Positions 1-5,784 of a stretch of DNA of 8,649 bases are shown piece after piece (positions within the stretch are counted from its first letter, which is position 1; each line of letters starts with the position of its first letter). Origin of the DNA: Candidatus Moranbacteria bacterium UBA1302 (GTDB lineage Bacteria > Patescibacteriota > Minisyncoccia > Moranbacterales > UBA1568); the NCBI GenBank assembly GCA_002307715.1, contig DBUA01000039.1, forward strand, positions 4,184 to 12,832, read 5' to 3'. The notes below the pieces were generated by a model. That model worked only from the letters and a program-made list of their open reading frames with translations, was not told where the DNA came from and did no database searches. The position numbers and the translations under genes are program-made.

Positions 1-78
1 ATCTTCGGACCGGTGGCGAGAGAGCTCCGCGAGAAAGGTTTCTCGAAGATTGTGTCACTCGCTCCGGAAGTTTTGTAA
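1..78 (+). CDS. rplN: 50S ribosomal protein uL14, 3' end (partial)
   Basis: The first 25 codons read in frame from base 1 to a TAA at 76-78 and give the classic C-terminus of ribosomal protein L14 (IFGPVARELRE, then KIVSLAPEVL). L14 binds 23S rRNA on the subunit interface of the large subunit. The start and most of the gene lie upstream of the window. It directly precedes rplX, the usual order in the spc operon, which supports the call. Its stop codon overlaps an ATG (TAATG at 76-80) that opens a five-codon minicistron leading to the rplX start. Confidence 0.95.
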   Translation: MFGPVARELREKGFSKIVSLAPEVL

Positions 79-91
79 TGAATCCACGTGT

Positions 92-400
92 ATGAAGATC
101 AAGAAAGGCGACCAAGTACAGATCATCACGGGCAAGGACTCCGGTAAGCAAGGAGAGGTGCTGCGCATCTTCCCAAGCGACGAGCGTCTCATCGTGAAAG
201 GCTGCAATATGGCGAAACGTCATGTCCGTCCGCGTCGTGAAGGCGAGAAAGGCGAGCGTATCGAAAAAGAGACCCCGATCCATGTATCGAACGTGATGTT
301 GATTTGTCCGCATACGGGCAAGCCGACTCGTGTCGGTTACAAGATGGAAGGCGGAGAGAAAGTCCGTTTCAGCAAGCGTTCCGGTAAAGCTATCCAGTAG
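92..400 (+). CDS. rplX: 50S ribosomal protein uL24
   Basis: Encodes a 102-residue L24, the usual length for the bacterial family. L24 is an early assembly-initiator protein that binds the 5' region of 23S rRNA. A KOW motif fills the N-terminus (roughly residues 2-30: KIKKGDQVQIITGKDSGKQG), and the family-typical segments HVRPRREGEKG and HVSNVML follow. The ATG at 92 was chosen because it places the KOW motif at the very N-terminus; an in-frame upstream start near 50 would overlap rplN and add 14 residues foreign to the family. There is no Shine-Dalgarno sequence in the 13-nt gap after rplN. The ATG overlaps the TGA of a five-codon minicistron (78-95), so translation may be coupled to rplN. 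Confidence 0.96.
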   Translation: MKIKKGDQVQIITGKDSGKQGEVLRIFPSDERLIVKGCNMAKRHVRPRREGEKGERIEKETPIHVSNVMLICPHTGKPTRVGYKMEGGEKVRFSKRSGKAIQ

Positions 401-411
401 AGAAGATGCCT

Positions 412-987
412 ATGAAAACTACATTGACGAAGAAGAAATATACTGAGAAGGCTCTTCCTGGAATGAAGGCTGAACTTGGTATTGAGAATCTAATGGCCAT
501 TCCGCGTATCGCGAAGATTGTTGTGAACGTCGGTATTGGTAAGATTCTCAAAGATACCAAGCACGTCGAAGAGGTGGTGCAAGCGTTGGAGGCGATTACT
601 GGCCAGAAAGTCGTTATGACCAAGGCTCGTAAGGCCATTGCCGGCTTCAAGACTCGTGAGGGTCTCGAGATCGGTGCTCGCGTGACGCTTCATGGCGTGA
701 AGATGTGGTCTTTCTTGGATCGGCTGCTCAATATCGCTCTCCCGCGCGTTCGGGATTTCCAGGGCATTCCGATGAGCTCCGTCGATCAGAATGGCAATTG
801 CAATATCGGTATCAAAGATCATTCTATTTTTTCTGAGATTGTTCCTGAGAAAGTCCAGCATACAGCTTGTTTCCAGATCACTATCGTAACGACAGCTCGA
901 AACAAGGCAGAAGGAGAATCATTGTTTAGACTCGTAGGCGTCCCATTTGAGAGTGAAGAAAGCAGAAAGGAACGGTCAATAAAGTAA
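412..987 (+). CDS. rplE: 50S ribosomal protein uL5
   Basis: Encodes ribosomal protein L5, which binds 5S rRNA and the central protuberance of the large subunit and contacts the P-site tRNA. Family segments are visible: PRIAKIVVNVGIG near the N-terminus, then GQKVVMTKARKAIAGFKTREG, GARVTLHG, the LPRVRDFQG segment, NIGIKDHSIF, ITIVTTA and a closing VGVPF. The product is 191 residues from the ATG at 412, or 193 from the in-frame ATG at 406. I prefer 412 because AGAAG (401-405) lies six bases upstream of it but abuts 406; the choice is uncertain. About a dozen charged residues follow the usual VPF end, making it slightly longer than the roughly 180-residue norm. Confidence 0.95.
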   Translation: MKTTLTKKKYTEKALPGMKAELGIENLMAIPRIAKIVVNVGIGKILKDTKHVEEVVQALEAITGQKVVMTKARKAIAGFKTREGLEIGARVTLHGVKMWSFLDRLLNIALPRVRDFQGIPMSSVDQNGNCNIGIKDHSIFSEIVPEKVQHTACFQITIVTTARNKAEGESLFRLVGVPFESEESRKERSIK

Positions 988-996
988 TCATCACGT

Positions 997-1182
997 ATGG
1001 CAAAGACATCCACATTCGCGAGAGCGCAGAAGACCCCGAAGTTCTCGACCCGTATCGTCAGACGATGCTGGAAGTGCGGCCGCAAGCATGGCTATATTCG
1101 TCGGTATGCTGTCTGTCGCATCTGTTTCCGTGAGCTGGCCTCGACAGGTGAGATTCCAGGAGTACGGAAAGCCTCGTGGTAA
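997..1182 (+). CDS. rpsN: 30S ribosomal protein uS14, zinc-binding (C+) form
   Basis: Encodes a 61-residue S14 of the short zinc-binding type. S14 sits in the head of the small subunit and is needed for late 30S assembly. The four zinc ligands are intact as two CxxC pairs, C24/C27 (CWKCG) and C40/C43 (CRIC), and the C-terminus PGVRKASW is family-perfect. The 61-residue length is exactly that of the C+ form; the zinc-free form is about 100 residues. It lies 9 nt after rplE. An AAAGGAA sequence exists upstream but is about 25 nt from the ATG, too far to act as a ribosome binding site, so the start has no usable Shine-Dalgarno sequence. Confidence 0.97.
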   Translation: MAKTSTFARAQKTPKFSTRIVRRCWKCGRKHGYIRRYAVCRICFRELASTGEIPGVRKASW

Positions 1183-1191
1183 TCATAACGG

Positions 1192-1217
1192 AAAAATCGG
1201 GGATGCCCCATTTATTT
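1192..1217 (+). promoter_or_regulatory. Small hairpin with U-rich tail between rpsN and rpsH
   Basis: GGGG (1199-1202) and CCCC (1206-1209) can pair across a three-base loop, and AAAT (1194-1197) can extend the stem with ATTT (1210-1213) over one bulged C. The tail ATTTATTT follows, and an AAGAAG ribosome-binding-like motif lies just after it. The shape resembles a weak intrinsic terminator or attenuator inside the operon. It could instead be an RNA processing point or a docking site for a ribosomal protein such as S8, whose gene begins 13 nt later. It is a short structure and may have no function. Confidence 0.35.
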
Positions 1218-1230
1218 AAGAAGATTTCGT

Positions 1231-1638
1231 ATGCTTGATCCAATCGCAGAAATGTTAACCAGAATCCGGAATGCCCAGTCTGCTGGACACGAAAAAGTGT
1301 CTATCCGGGCATCGAAGATCAAATACACGATCGCTCAGATACTTGAACGCGAAGGATTTGTGTCGCGCGTCGAGAAAGAATCGTCCGAGGACGGCCGCGA
1401 TATGGTTTCCATCTGGTTCAAGTATACGCAGGTGTCGCCGACGAAAAAAGTCCCGGCGATTAGTGAAATCACTCGCGTATCGAAACAAGGTTGCCGTATC
1501 TATGTGAAGCACCATGATGTCAGAAAAGTGAAGAATGGATATGGCATTTCGATCATCTCGACGTCCAAAGGGATCATGACTGGCCGTGATGCATACCGCC
1601 AAGGTCTCGGGGGCGAATATATCTGCAAAGTCTGGTAG
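1231..1638 (+). CDS. rpsH: 30S ribosomal protein uS8
   Basis: Encodes S8 (135 residues, typical length), a primary 16S rRNA-binding protein of the small-subunit platform. In E. coli it also represses the spc operon by binding its mRNA. The N-terminus DPIAEMLTRIRNA and the C-terminal signature GISIISTSKGIMTGRDAY followed by GGEYICKVW are diagnostic. The start has AAGAAG (1218-1223) seven bases upstream, among the better ribosome-binding-like motifs in this window although not a canonical GGAGG. A possible hairpin occupies the 48-nt spacer from rpsN. Whether S8 autoregulates this operon cannot be judged from the sequence alone. Confidence 0.97.
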   Translation: MLDPIAEMLTRIRNAQSAGHEKVSIRASKIKYTIAQILEREGFVSRVEKESSEDGRDMVSIWFKYTQVSPTKKVPAISEITRVSKQGCRIYVKHHDVRKVKNGYGISIISTSKGIMTGRDAYRQGLGGEYICKVW

Positions 1639-1663
1639 TCGTCATTTTCAAGAGTATACGCCT

Positions 1664-2200
1664 ATGTCAAGAATCGGAAAAAAACCAGTAGCGATCCCAT
1701 CCGGCGCCGAGCTGTCGCTCCGTGCGAATGTGATTACAGTTAAGGGACCGAAAGGAGCACTTGAATTCACGCATCGCCGCGAGGTGAAGATTGCCGTTGA
1801 AGAGAATCAAGTCCAGGTCTCGAAGGTTGGAGAAACTAAGAGAGCTCAGGCTATTTGGGGAACAACAGCGAAAGTCATCGCCAATATGTTTGAAGGTGTG
1901 ACAAATGGTTTTCAGAAGCAACTCGAGCTCAATGGTGTTGGTTATCGTATGACTGCTTCTGGAAAGAAATTGTCGCTCGCGCTCGGTTTCTCTCATCCAG
2001 TAGAGATGATTGTTCCGGAAGGATTGGAGGCGAAGGTCGAAAACAATATTCTTACCATCGCAGGTATCGATAAGCAGAAGGTCGGAGAGTTTGCTGCCGT
2101 AGTGCGCAAGTTGAAGCCGGTTGAACCGTACAAAGGAAAAGGTTTCCGATATGTCGGAGAAATCGTGCGTCGTAAGGAGGGTAAGAAAGCATCCGCGTAA
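1664..2200 (+). CDS. rplF: 50S ribosomal protein uL6
   Basis: Encodes L6 (178 residues, the usual length), which binds 23S rRNA near the sarcin-ricin loop and the GTPase-associated centre. It shows the N-terminal MSRIGKKPVAIPSG, the central LNGVGYRM, and the C-terminal signature KPVEPYKGKGFRYVGEIVRRKEGK. The ATG at 1664 was chosen because it gives the canonical N-terminus; the same frame is open upstream to 1586, but that stretch overlaps rpsH and encodes unrelated sequence. AAGAG lies nine bases upstream as a weak ribosome binding site. The 89-nt spacer to the next gene is the longest inside the ribosomal protein cluster. Confidence 0.97.
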   Translation: MSRIGKKPVAIPSGAELSLRANVITVKGPKGALEFTHRREVKIAVEENQVQVSKVGETKRAQAIWGTTAKVIANMFEGVTNGFQKQLELNGVGYRMTASGKKLSLALGFSHPVEMIVPEGLEAKVENNILTIAGIDKQKVGEFAAVVRKLKPVEPYKGKGFRYVGEIVRRKEGKKASA

Positions 2201-2218
2201 CGTAAAGATAACTAACAA

Positions 2219-2273
2219 CGTGCGACGGACGACGGAGCAATGAGCGGAATAGCCGCAGGTCGTATGTCGTGAG
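2219..2273 (+). repeat. Nested inverted repeat in the rplF-rplR spacer
   Basis: An outer imperfect inverted repeat pairs 2219-2233 with 2259-2273. ACGAC (2229-2233) matches GTCGT (2259-2263), then after one mismatch a second run pairs 2221-2227 with 2265-2271 using some G-U pairs. The loop holds a second hairpin, GCGG (2244-2247) with CCGC (2253-2256). The right arm is also a short tandem array of a seven-base unit, roughly NGTCGTR, about three copies from 2258 to 2278; the left arm has a similar CGAC-based seven-base rhythm. It could be a structured RNA element, a regulatory site, or the remnant of a small dispersed intergenic repeat. The composition differs from the surrounding AT-rich spacers. 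Confidence 0.5.
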
Positions 2274-2289
2274 TCGTAAGCCAAGAATT

Positions 2290-2646
2290 ATGTTGAAACG
2301 AGAATCGAAGAAAGTGAAACGGTTCGAGCGTAAGCGTCGCATCCGCGCCTCCATCTCCGGTACGGCTGTTCGTCCTCGGCTGTCCGTATTCCGCAGCTTG
2401 ATGAGTATTTCCGCCCAGGCTATTGATGATGAATCAGGAAAAACGCTTGCACAGGCGAATTTGTCGGAAGTTTCCAAGAAATTGGGAAATACGGTTGCTG
2501 GAGCAGCAGAAGTTGGAAAGCTTTTAGCTGAACGCTTGGCAAAGGCCGGTGTTTCGACTGCGGTTTTTGATCGGTCAGGCTATAAGTTCCATGGTAAAGT
2601 GAAAGCCCTTGCGGACGCGGTCCGTGAAGGTGGCATGCAATTCTAA
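2290..2646 (+). CDS. rplR: 50S ribosomal protein uL18
   Basis: Encodes L18, which binds 5S rRNA with L5 and anchors it in the central protuberance. The basic N-terminus is followed by RPRLSVFRS and the C-terminal family signature FDRSGYKFHGKVKALADAVREGG. From the ATG at 2290 it is 118 residues, normal for the family. An in-frame GTG at 2269 would add seven residues (MSRKPRI) and has AGGT eight bases upstream, so it remains possible. I prefer 2290 because the GTG lies inside the inverted repeat of the spacer and the 2290 start shares the T at position -1 seen at the other ribosomal protein genes here. Confidence 0.93.
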   Translation: MLKRESKKVKRFERKRRIRASISGTAVRPRLSVFRSLMSISAQAIDDESGKTLAQANLSEVSKKLGNTVAGAAEVGKLLAERLAKAGVSTAVFDRSGYKFHGKVKALADAVREGGMQF

Positions 2647-2671
2647 GGGGATATAATAAGGCTTTTGTATT

Positions 2672-3187
2672 ATGGCGAAACGAGAACAGGGAAGAAAATC
2701 AGTGAGGCGAGAGAAACCTGAGTTCGATCAGAAACTGCTTGATTTGGCGCGCGTTACGCGTGTTGTGAAAGGCGGTCGTCGCTTCCGTTTCCGTGCTACG
2801 CTTGTGATTGGTAATCGCAAGGGCAAGGTCGGTGTCGGTGTCGCTAAGGGATCTGATGTGTCTGATGCCATCAAAAAGGCTTTTAATGATGCCAAGAAGA
2901 ACATGATTACCGTAGAGCTTGATGGATCGACTATCACTCATGATGTTGCTGCAAAGCTTGGGAGTGCTAAAGTGCTTTTGAAACCAGCTTCAGAAGGTCA
3001 GGGTGTTATCGCAGGAGGTGCCGTGCGTGCCGTCGTTGATCTGCTCGGAGTGAAGGATATCGTTTCAAAATCTCTTGGAGCGTCTAATCCTCTTAATGTG
3101 GCCCGTGTGACCGTTAAGGCGCTCGAGATGCTCAAAGCTCCTCGTGCTCCGAAAGCGGAAGTTGCTGCGGCTCCAACGGTTGCTTGA
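2672..3187 (+). CDS. rpsE: 30S ribosomal protein uS5
   Basis: Encodes S5 (171 residues), which shapes the mRNA entry side of the small subunit and contributes to decoding accuracy. The N-terminal double-stranded-RNA-binding-like domain is seen as RVTRVVKGGRRFRFRATLVI with GNRKGKVGVGVAKG. The C-terminal domain is marked by LLKPASEGQGVIAGGAVRAV and LGASNPLNVARVTVKAL. A short Ala/Pro/Val-rich tail closes the protein. The 25-nt spacer after rplR holds ATAAGG, ending ten bases before the ATG, as a plausible weak ribosome binding site. The same spacer contains an isolated TATAAT (2652-2657) without a convincing -35 element. Confidence 0.97.
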   Translation: MAKREQGRKSVRREKPEFDQKLLDLARVTRVVKGGRRFRFRATLVIGNRKGKVGVGVAKGSDVSDAIKKAFNDAKKNMITVELDGSTITHDVAAKLGSAKVLLKPASEGQGVIAGGAVRAVVDLLGVKDIVSKSLGASNPLNVARVTVKALEMLKAPRAPKAEVAAAPTVA

Positions 3188-3213
3188 TCCGTCCACTCTA
3201 AGTTAAGAAGCAT

Positions 3214-3630
3214 ATGCAAATCCATCAACTTTCAATCACTAAGAAACCGGAACGTAAGCGTATTGGTCGTGGAGGTAAACGCGGTACGACGTCCGGACGC
3301 GGTACGAAAGGACAGAAATCCCGTACAGGTTCTTCGGTTGATCCGCTATTCGAAGGCGGCCGATCGACATTTTTGGAGCGATTGAAGAAATTACGCGGTT
3401 TCAAGTCGATTCATCCAAAGAAGCATACGGTGACACTTTCTCAGCTTGATCGTTCGTTCGCTGAAGGCGAGACAGTCACACTTGCAGCTCTTGTTGAGAA
3501 ACGCCTGCTCTCGAAACGCGCTTTGAAAGACGGTGCGAAGGTTGTCGCGACCGGTGAATTGAAGAAGAAGCTTACGCTCGGGAATGATGTAGCTGCCTCG
3601 GAAAAGGCACTTGCAGCTTTTCAGGCATAG
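3214..3630 (+). CDS. rplO: 50S ribosomal protein uL15
   Basis: Encodes L15 (138 residues, close to the usual 145), a late-assembly protein deep in the large subunit with a long Gly/Arg/Lys-rich N-terminal extension. Visible family features are RKRIGRGGKRGTTSGRGTKGQKSR, shortened here to its first part KRIGRGGKRGTTSGRG, followed by GQKSRTG, FEGG and LKKLRGF. In most bacteria rpmD (uL30) lies between rpsE and rplO; here only 26 nt separate them, so rpmD is absent at this locus. AAGAAG sits three bases before the ATG, too close for an ideal ribosome binding site. It is the last ribosomal protein gene before a strong terminator. Confidence 0.96.
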   Translation: MQIHQLSITKKPERKRIGRGGKRGTTSGRGTKGQKSRTGSSVDPLFEGGRSTFLERLKKLRGFKSIHPKKHTVTLSQLDRSFAEGETVTLAALVEKRLLSKRALKDGAKVVATGELKKKLTLGNDVAASEKALAAFQA

Positions 3631-3647
3631 AGTTCTGAACTATGATC

Positions 3648-3670
3648 CCCGCCGTAAGGCGGGTTTCTTT
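3648..3670 (+). terminator. Rho-independent terminator after rplO
   Basis: CCCGCC (3648-3653) pairs perfectly with GGCGGG (3658-3663) across a GTAA loop, which is a GNRA tetraloop in RNA, and TTTCTTT follows at once. This is a textbook intrinsic terminator, 17 nt after the rplO stop. It separates the ribosomal protein genes from secY, so secY probably has its own promoter. Confidence 0.9.
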
Positions 3671-3687
3671 ATGGGGGAAATTTCTTC

Positions 3688-3716
3688 TTGTAAGAGAGCG
3701 AAAAAAATGATAGTGT
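3688..3716 (+). promoter_or_regulatory. Possible promoter for the secY-adk-map-ruvX unit
   Basis: TTGTAA (3688-3693) resembles a -35 box. Downstream, either GATAGT (3709-3714, spacer 15) or TAGTGT (3711-3716, spacer 17, preceded by an extended -10 TG) could serve as the -10 box. Matches to consensus are partial. The main argument is position: a strong terminator lies just upstream and a new gene cluster just downstream. Transcripts from here would have a leader of roughly 30 nt before the secY ATG. Confidence 0.35.
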
Positions 3717-3750
3717 GGAGAGGTCTGATTTTCCTGTTAAGCTAATAATC

Positions 3751-5022
3751 ATGAAAGAGACGATACTCAATTTGTTCCGTGTCACCGAACTTCGCAATAA
3801 GATTTTGTTTATTTTTGTTCTTTTGGTAGTGTATCGGTTTGCGGCGAATGTCCCGTTGCCGGGTGTTGATGTTTTGGCGCTTAAGCGGTTGTTCGATGAA
3901 AACGCTTTTCTCGGCCTGCTAAACGTTTTTTCGGGAGGCGGCCTGTCGAATATTTCTGTCGTGCTTCTTGGGGTGGCACCATATATCACCGCTTCCATTA
4001 TCATGCAGCTCATGACGACGATTATTCCGGCATTGGAGCGGCTTTATAAGGAAGAAGGTGAGCAAGGCCGGCAAAAATTCAATATGTGGACACGTTGGCT
4101 GACTGTTCCGCTCGCAGCGCTCCAGTCTTTCAGTATGCTTTCCCTTCTTCGTTCGCAGAATATCCTCGGCGATATAAGTGCTTTCAATATGGCGGTTATC
4201 ATTGTGAGTGCAACAGCTGGAACGATATTCCTTATGTGGCTTGGTGAACTTATCACTGAAAAAGGTTTGGGAAATGGCGTTTCGATGATTATCTTCGCGG
4301 GTATCGTTTCAAGCTTACCGACATCGTTTTCACGTCTTATCGCAACGTGGGATTCTTCGCAATTTTTCACTTACGCGATATTCCTTATTCTCGCGCTGGT
4401 CATAGTTTCAGGTGTTATTTTCATCAATGAGGGTCAGCGTACCATACCGGTAGCATATGCGAAACGTGTCCGTGGCGCCCAGGTTTATGGGGGGTCATCA
4501 ACCCATTTGCCGCTTAAGGTCAATCAGGCGGGCGTTATCCCGATCATTTTTGCTGTTTCGCTTATCATGATTCCGACTATGCTCGCGAATGTTTTGGCTC
4601 AGAGCAGCCATGTCAAAGTGGCGGCTGCAGCACTTTCTGTTTCGGCTTGGCTTCAGAATCAATGGATATACGGCTCCATCTACTTCTTTCTCGTGGTTAT
4701 TTTTACGTATTTTTATACGGCAGTTGTTTTTGATCCTGTGAAGATTTCTGAAAATCTGCAGAAACAGGGAGGGTATATTCCGGGCATACGCCCTGGTAGC
4801 ACGACTGCTGAATATCTGTATCGTATTATCAATCGGATTACTCTTGCTGGTTCTCTGTTTCTGGGTGTTATCGCTGTTTTGCCGTTCGCTATACGGGGCA
4901 TCACGGGGATTCAGGCTATTTCGCTCGGCGGTGTGAGCGTCCTTATTGTCGTTTCTGTCGTTCTTGAAACGATCAAACATGTGCAGAGCCAATTAGTGAT
5001 GCGCAGTTACGAGTCTTTTTGA
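3751..5022 (+). CDS. secY: Preprotein translocase channel subunit SecY
   Basis: Encodes SecY (423 residues), the ten-helix inner-membrane channel through which SecA and ribosomes pass unfolded proteins. Signatures are the N-terminal FRVTELRNKILF before helix 1, PLPGVD (residues 35-40), GLGNGVSMIIFAGIV (172-186), EGQRTIPVAYAKR (227-239) in a cytosolic loop, LPLKVNQAGVIPIIFA (253-268) and GYIPGIRPG (341-349). All are intact, so the channel looks functional. An in-frame GTG at 3715 would add 12 residues, but the ATG at 3751 gives the family-typical N-terminus. No Shine-Dalgarno motif is seen. It is the first gene after the terminator, with adk following 53 nt later, as in many spc operons. Confidence 0.97.
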   Translation: MKETILNLFRVTELRNKILFIFVLLVVYRFAANVPLPGVDVLALKRLFDENAFLGLLNVFSGGGLSNISVVLLGVAPYITASIIMQLMTTIIPALERLYKEEGEQGRQKFNMWTRWLTVPLAALQSFSMLSLLRSQNILGDISAFNMAVIIVSATAGTIFLMWLGELITEKGLGNGVSMIIFAGIVSSLPTSFSRLIATWDSSQFFTYAIFLILALVIVSGVIFINEGQRTIPVAYAKRVRGAQVYGGSSTHLPLKVNQAGVIPIIFAVSLIMIPTMLANVLAQSSHVKVAAAALSVSAWLQNQWIYGSIYFFLVVIFTYFYTAVVFDPVKISENLQKQGGYIPGIRPGSTTAEYLYRIINRITLAGSLFLGVIAVLPFAIRGITGIQAISLGGVSVLIVVSVVLETIKHVQSQLVMRSYESF

Positions 5023-5075
5023 TAAGGATAGCCGGTAAGGGAAGCCATAGAATAAGACAGTATCATTTTTGCGAC

Positions 5076-5738
5076 ATGCCACTTAAGGACACATATATTT
5101 TGCTCGGATCGGCTGGTAGCGGTAAAAGCACTCAGGCAGAGCTCATGAAGAGCTCGCTTCACTTGGCTCATATCGATATCGGGTCAGAAGCTCGTGCGGT
5201 TGCATCGCAGGCGACAGAACTCGGACGAAAGGTCGATGATATCATTAATCATAAGCATGAGCTCTTGCCGGATACGATAGTGTGCTCCATTTTGGAAGAA
5301 GCTGTCCGATCCATACCATCAACTGTTGGCGTTTTGGTTGACGGCATTCCGCGTCGGGAAAGCCAGATCGCGCGTGTGCTTGAGGTACTTCGCGAAACAG
5401 GACGCGAATTGAATCGCGTGGTATTCATTGATGTTCCGGCGGAAGTATCGGTCGAGCGGATATCGAAACGATATGCATGCGAAAGATGTAAGCGGACGTA
5501 CATCCTTGGGAAAAACCTTATTGATGCATCCGTGCCGTGCCGATATTGCGGTGGCCGCATTATGCAACGGACTGATGATACCGAAGAGGGTGTACGCAAG
5601 CGCCACAGTATCTTTCATGAAGAGACACTGCCAGTCATTAAACATTTCGAAAAGACGGGGCATTTGCTTAGGATCGATGGCAATCAGGAAACATATAAGG
5701 TATTCCGGCAGATATTGGATGCGGTCCGACCGGAATGA
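5076..5738 (+). CDS. adk: Adenylate kinase, zinc-LID type, divergent
   Basis: Encodes a 220-residue adenylate kinase (ATP + AMP = 2 ADP). The P-loop GSAGSGKST is at residues 11-19. The nucleotide-monophosphate region keeps R40 and the DGIPRRESQ motif (R93, Q97). The LID domain has R128 and R132, two CxxC pairs (C135/C138, C155/C158) as a probable zinc site, and QRTDD with VRKR supplying the usual arginines. It is divergent where AMP is held: the usual STGD reads DIGS (residues 34-37), so the threonine and aspartate of that motif are gone. The ATG at 5076 was preferred over an in-frame TTG at 5019 overlapping secY, which would add 19 residues before the P-loop strand. Position between secY and map strongly supports adk; relaxed substrate specificity is possible. 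Confidence 0.88.
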   Translation: MPLKDTYILLGSAGSGKSTQAELMKSSLHLAHIDIGSEARAVASQATELGRKVDDIINHKHELLPDTIVCSILEEAVRSIPSTVGVLVDGIPRRESQIARVLEVLRETGRELNRVVFIDVPAEVSVERISKRYACERCKRTYILGKNLIDASVPCRYCGGRIMQRTDDTEEGVRKRHSIFHEETLPVIKHFEKTGHLLRIDGNQETYKVFRQILDAVRPE

Positions 5739-5784
5739 GTTAATACGGCTGTCCATAGAGAAAAGATCATAATCATAAAATCAT

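Noticed and set aside
396..415. Possible E. coli-like S8 repressor site at the rplX-rplE junction.
   Set aside because: The gap is only 11 nt and I could not recognise the S8-binding helix; any site would have to lie in coding sequence and needs structural comparison.
2240..2272. Ten-codon minicistron ending at TGA overlapping the alternative rplR GTG.
   Set aside because: It lies within the repeat element and depends on a start I do not favour; it is probably coincidental.
1667..2284. A 205-codon open frame on the minus strand across rplF.
   Set aside because: It is antisense to a clear L6 gene, its protein is low in family-like features and rich in Ser, Arg and Leu, and it is explained by codon bias of the sense gene.
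2652..2657. TATAAT in the rplR-rpsE spacer as an internal promoter.
   Set aside because: No convincing -35 box is found at a suitable distance, and an isolated AT-rich hexamer in a short spacer is expected by chance.
3715..3750. GTG start giving SecY a 12-residue extension.
   Set aside because: The extension does not resemble SecY N-termini, and it overlaps the promoter-like sequence; the ATG at 3751 gives the usual N-terminus.
4498..4992. A 164-codon minus-strand frame inside secY.
   Set aside because: It lies opposite well-conserved SecY sequence and has no recognisable motif, so it is treated as a shadow.
5019..5075. TTG start overlapping the secY stop as the adk start.
   Set aside because: Adenylate kinases begin a few residues before the P-loop; the ATG at 5076 fits, while the TTG adds an unrelated 19-residue leader.
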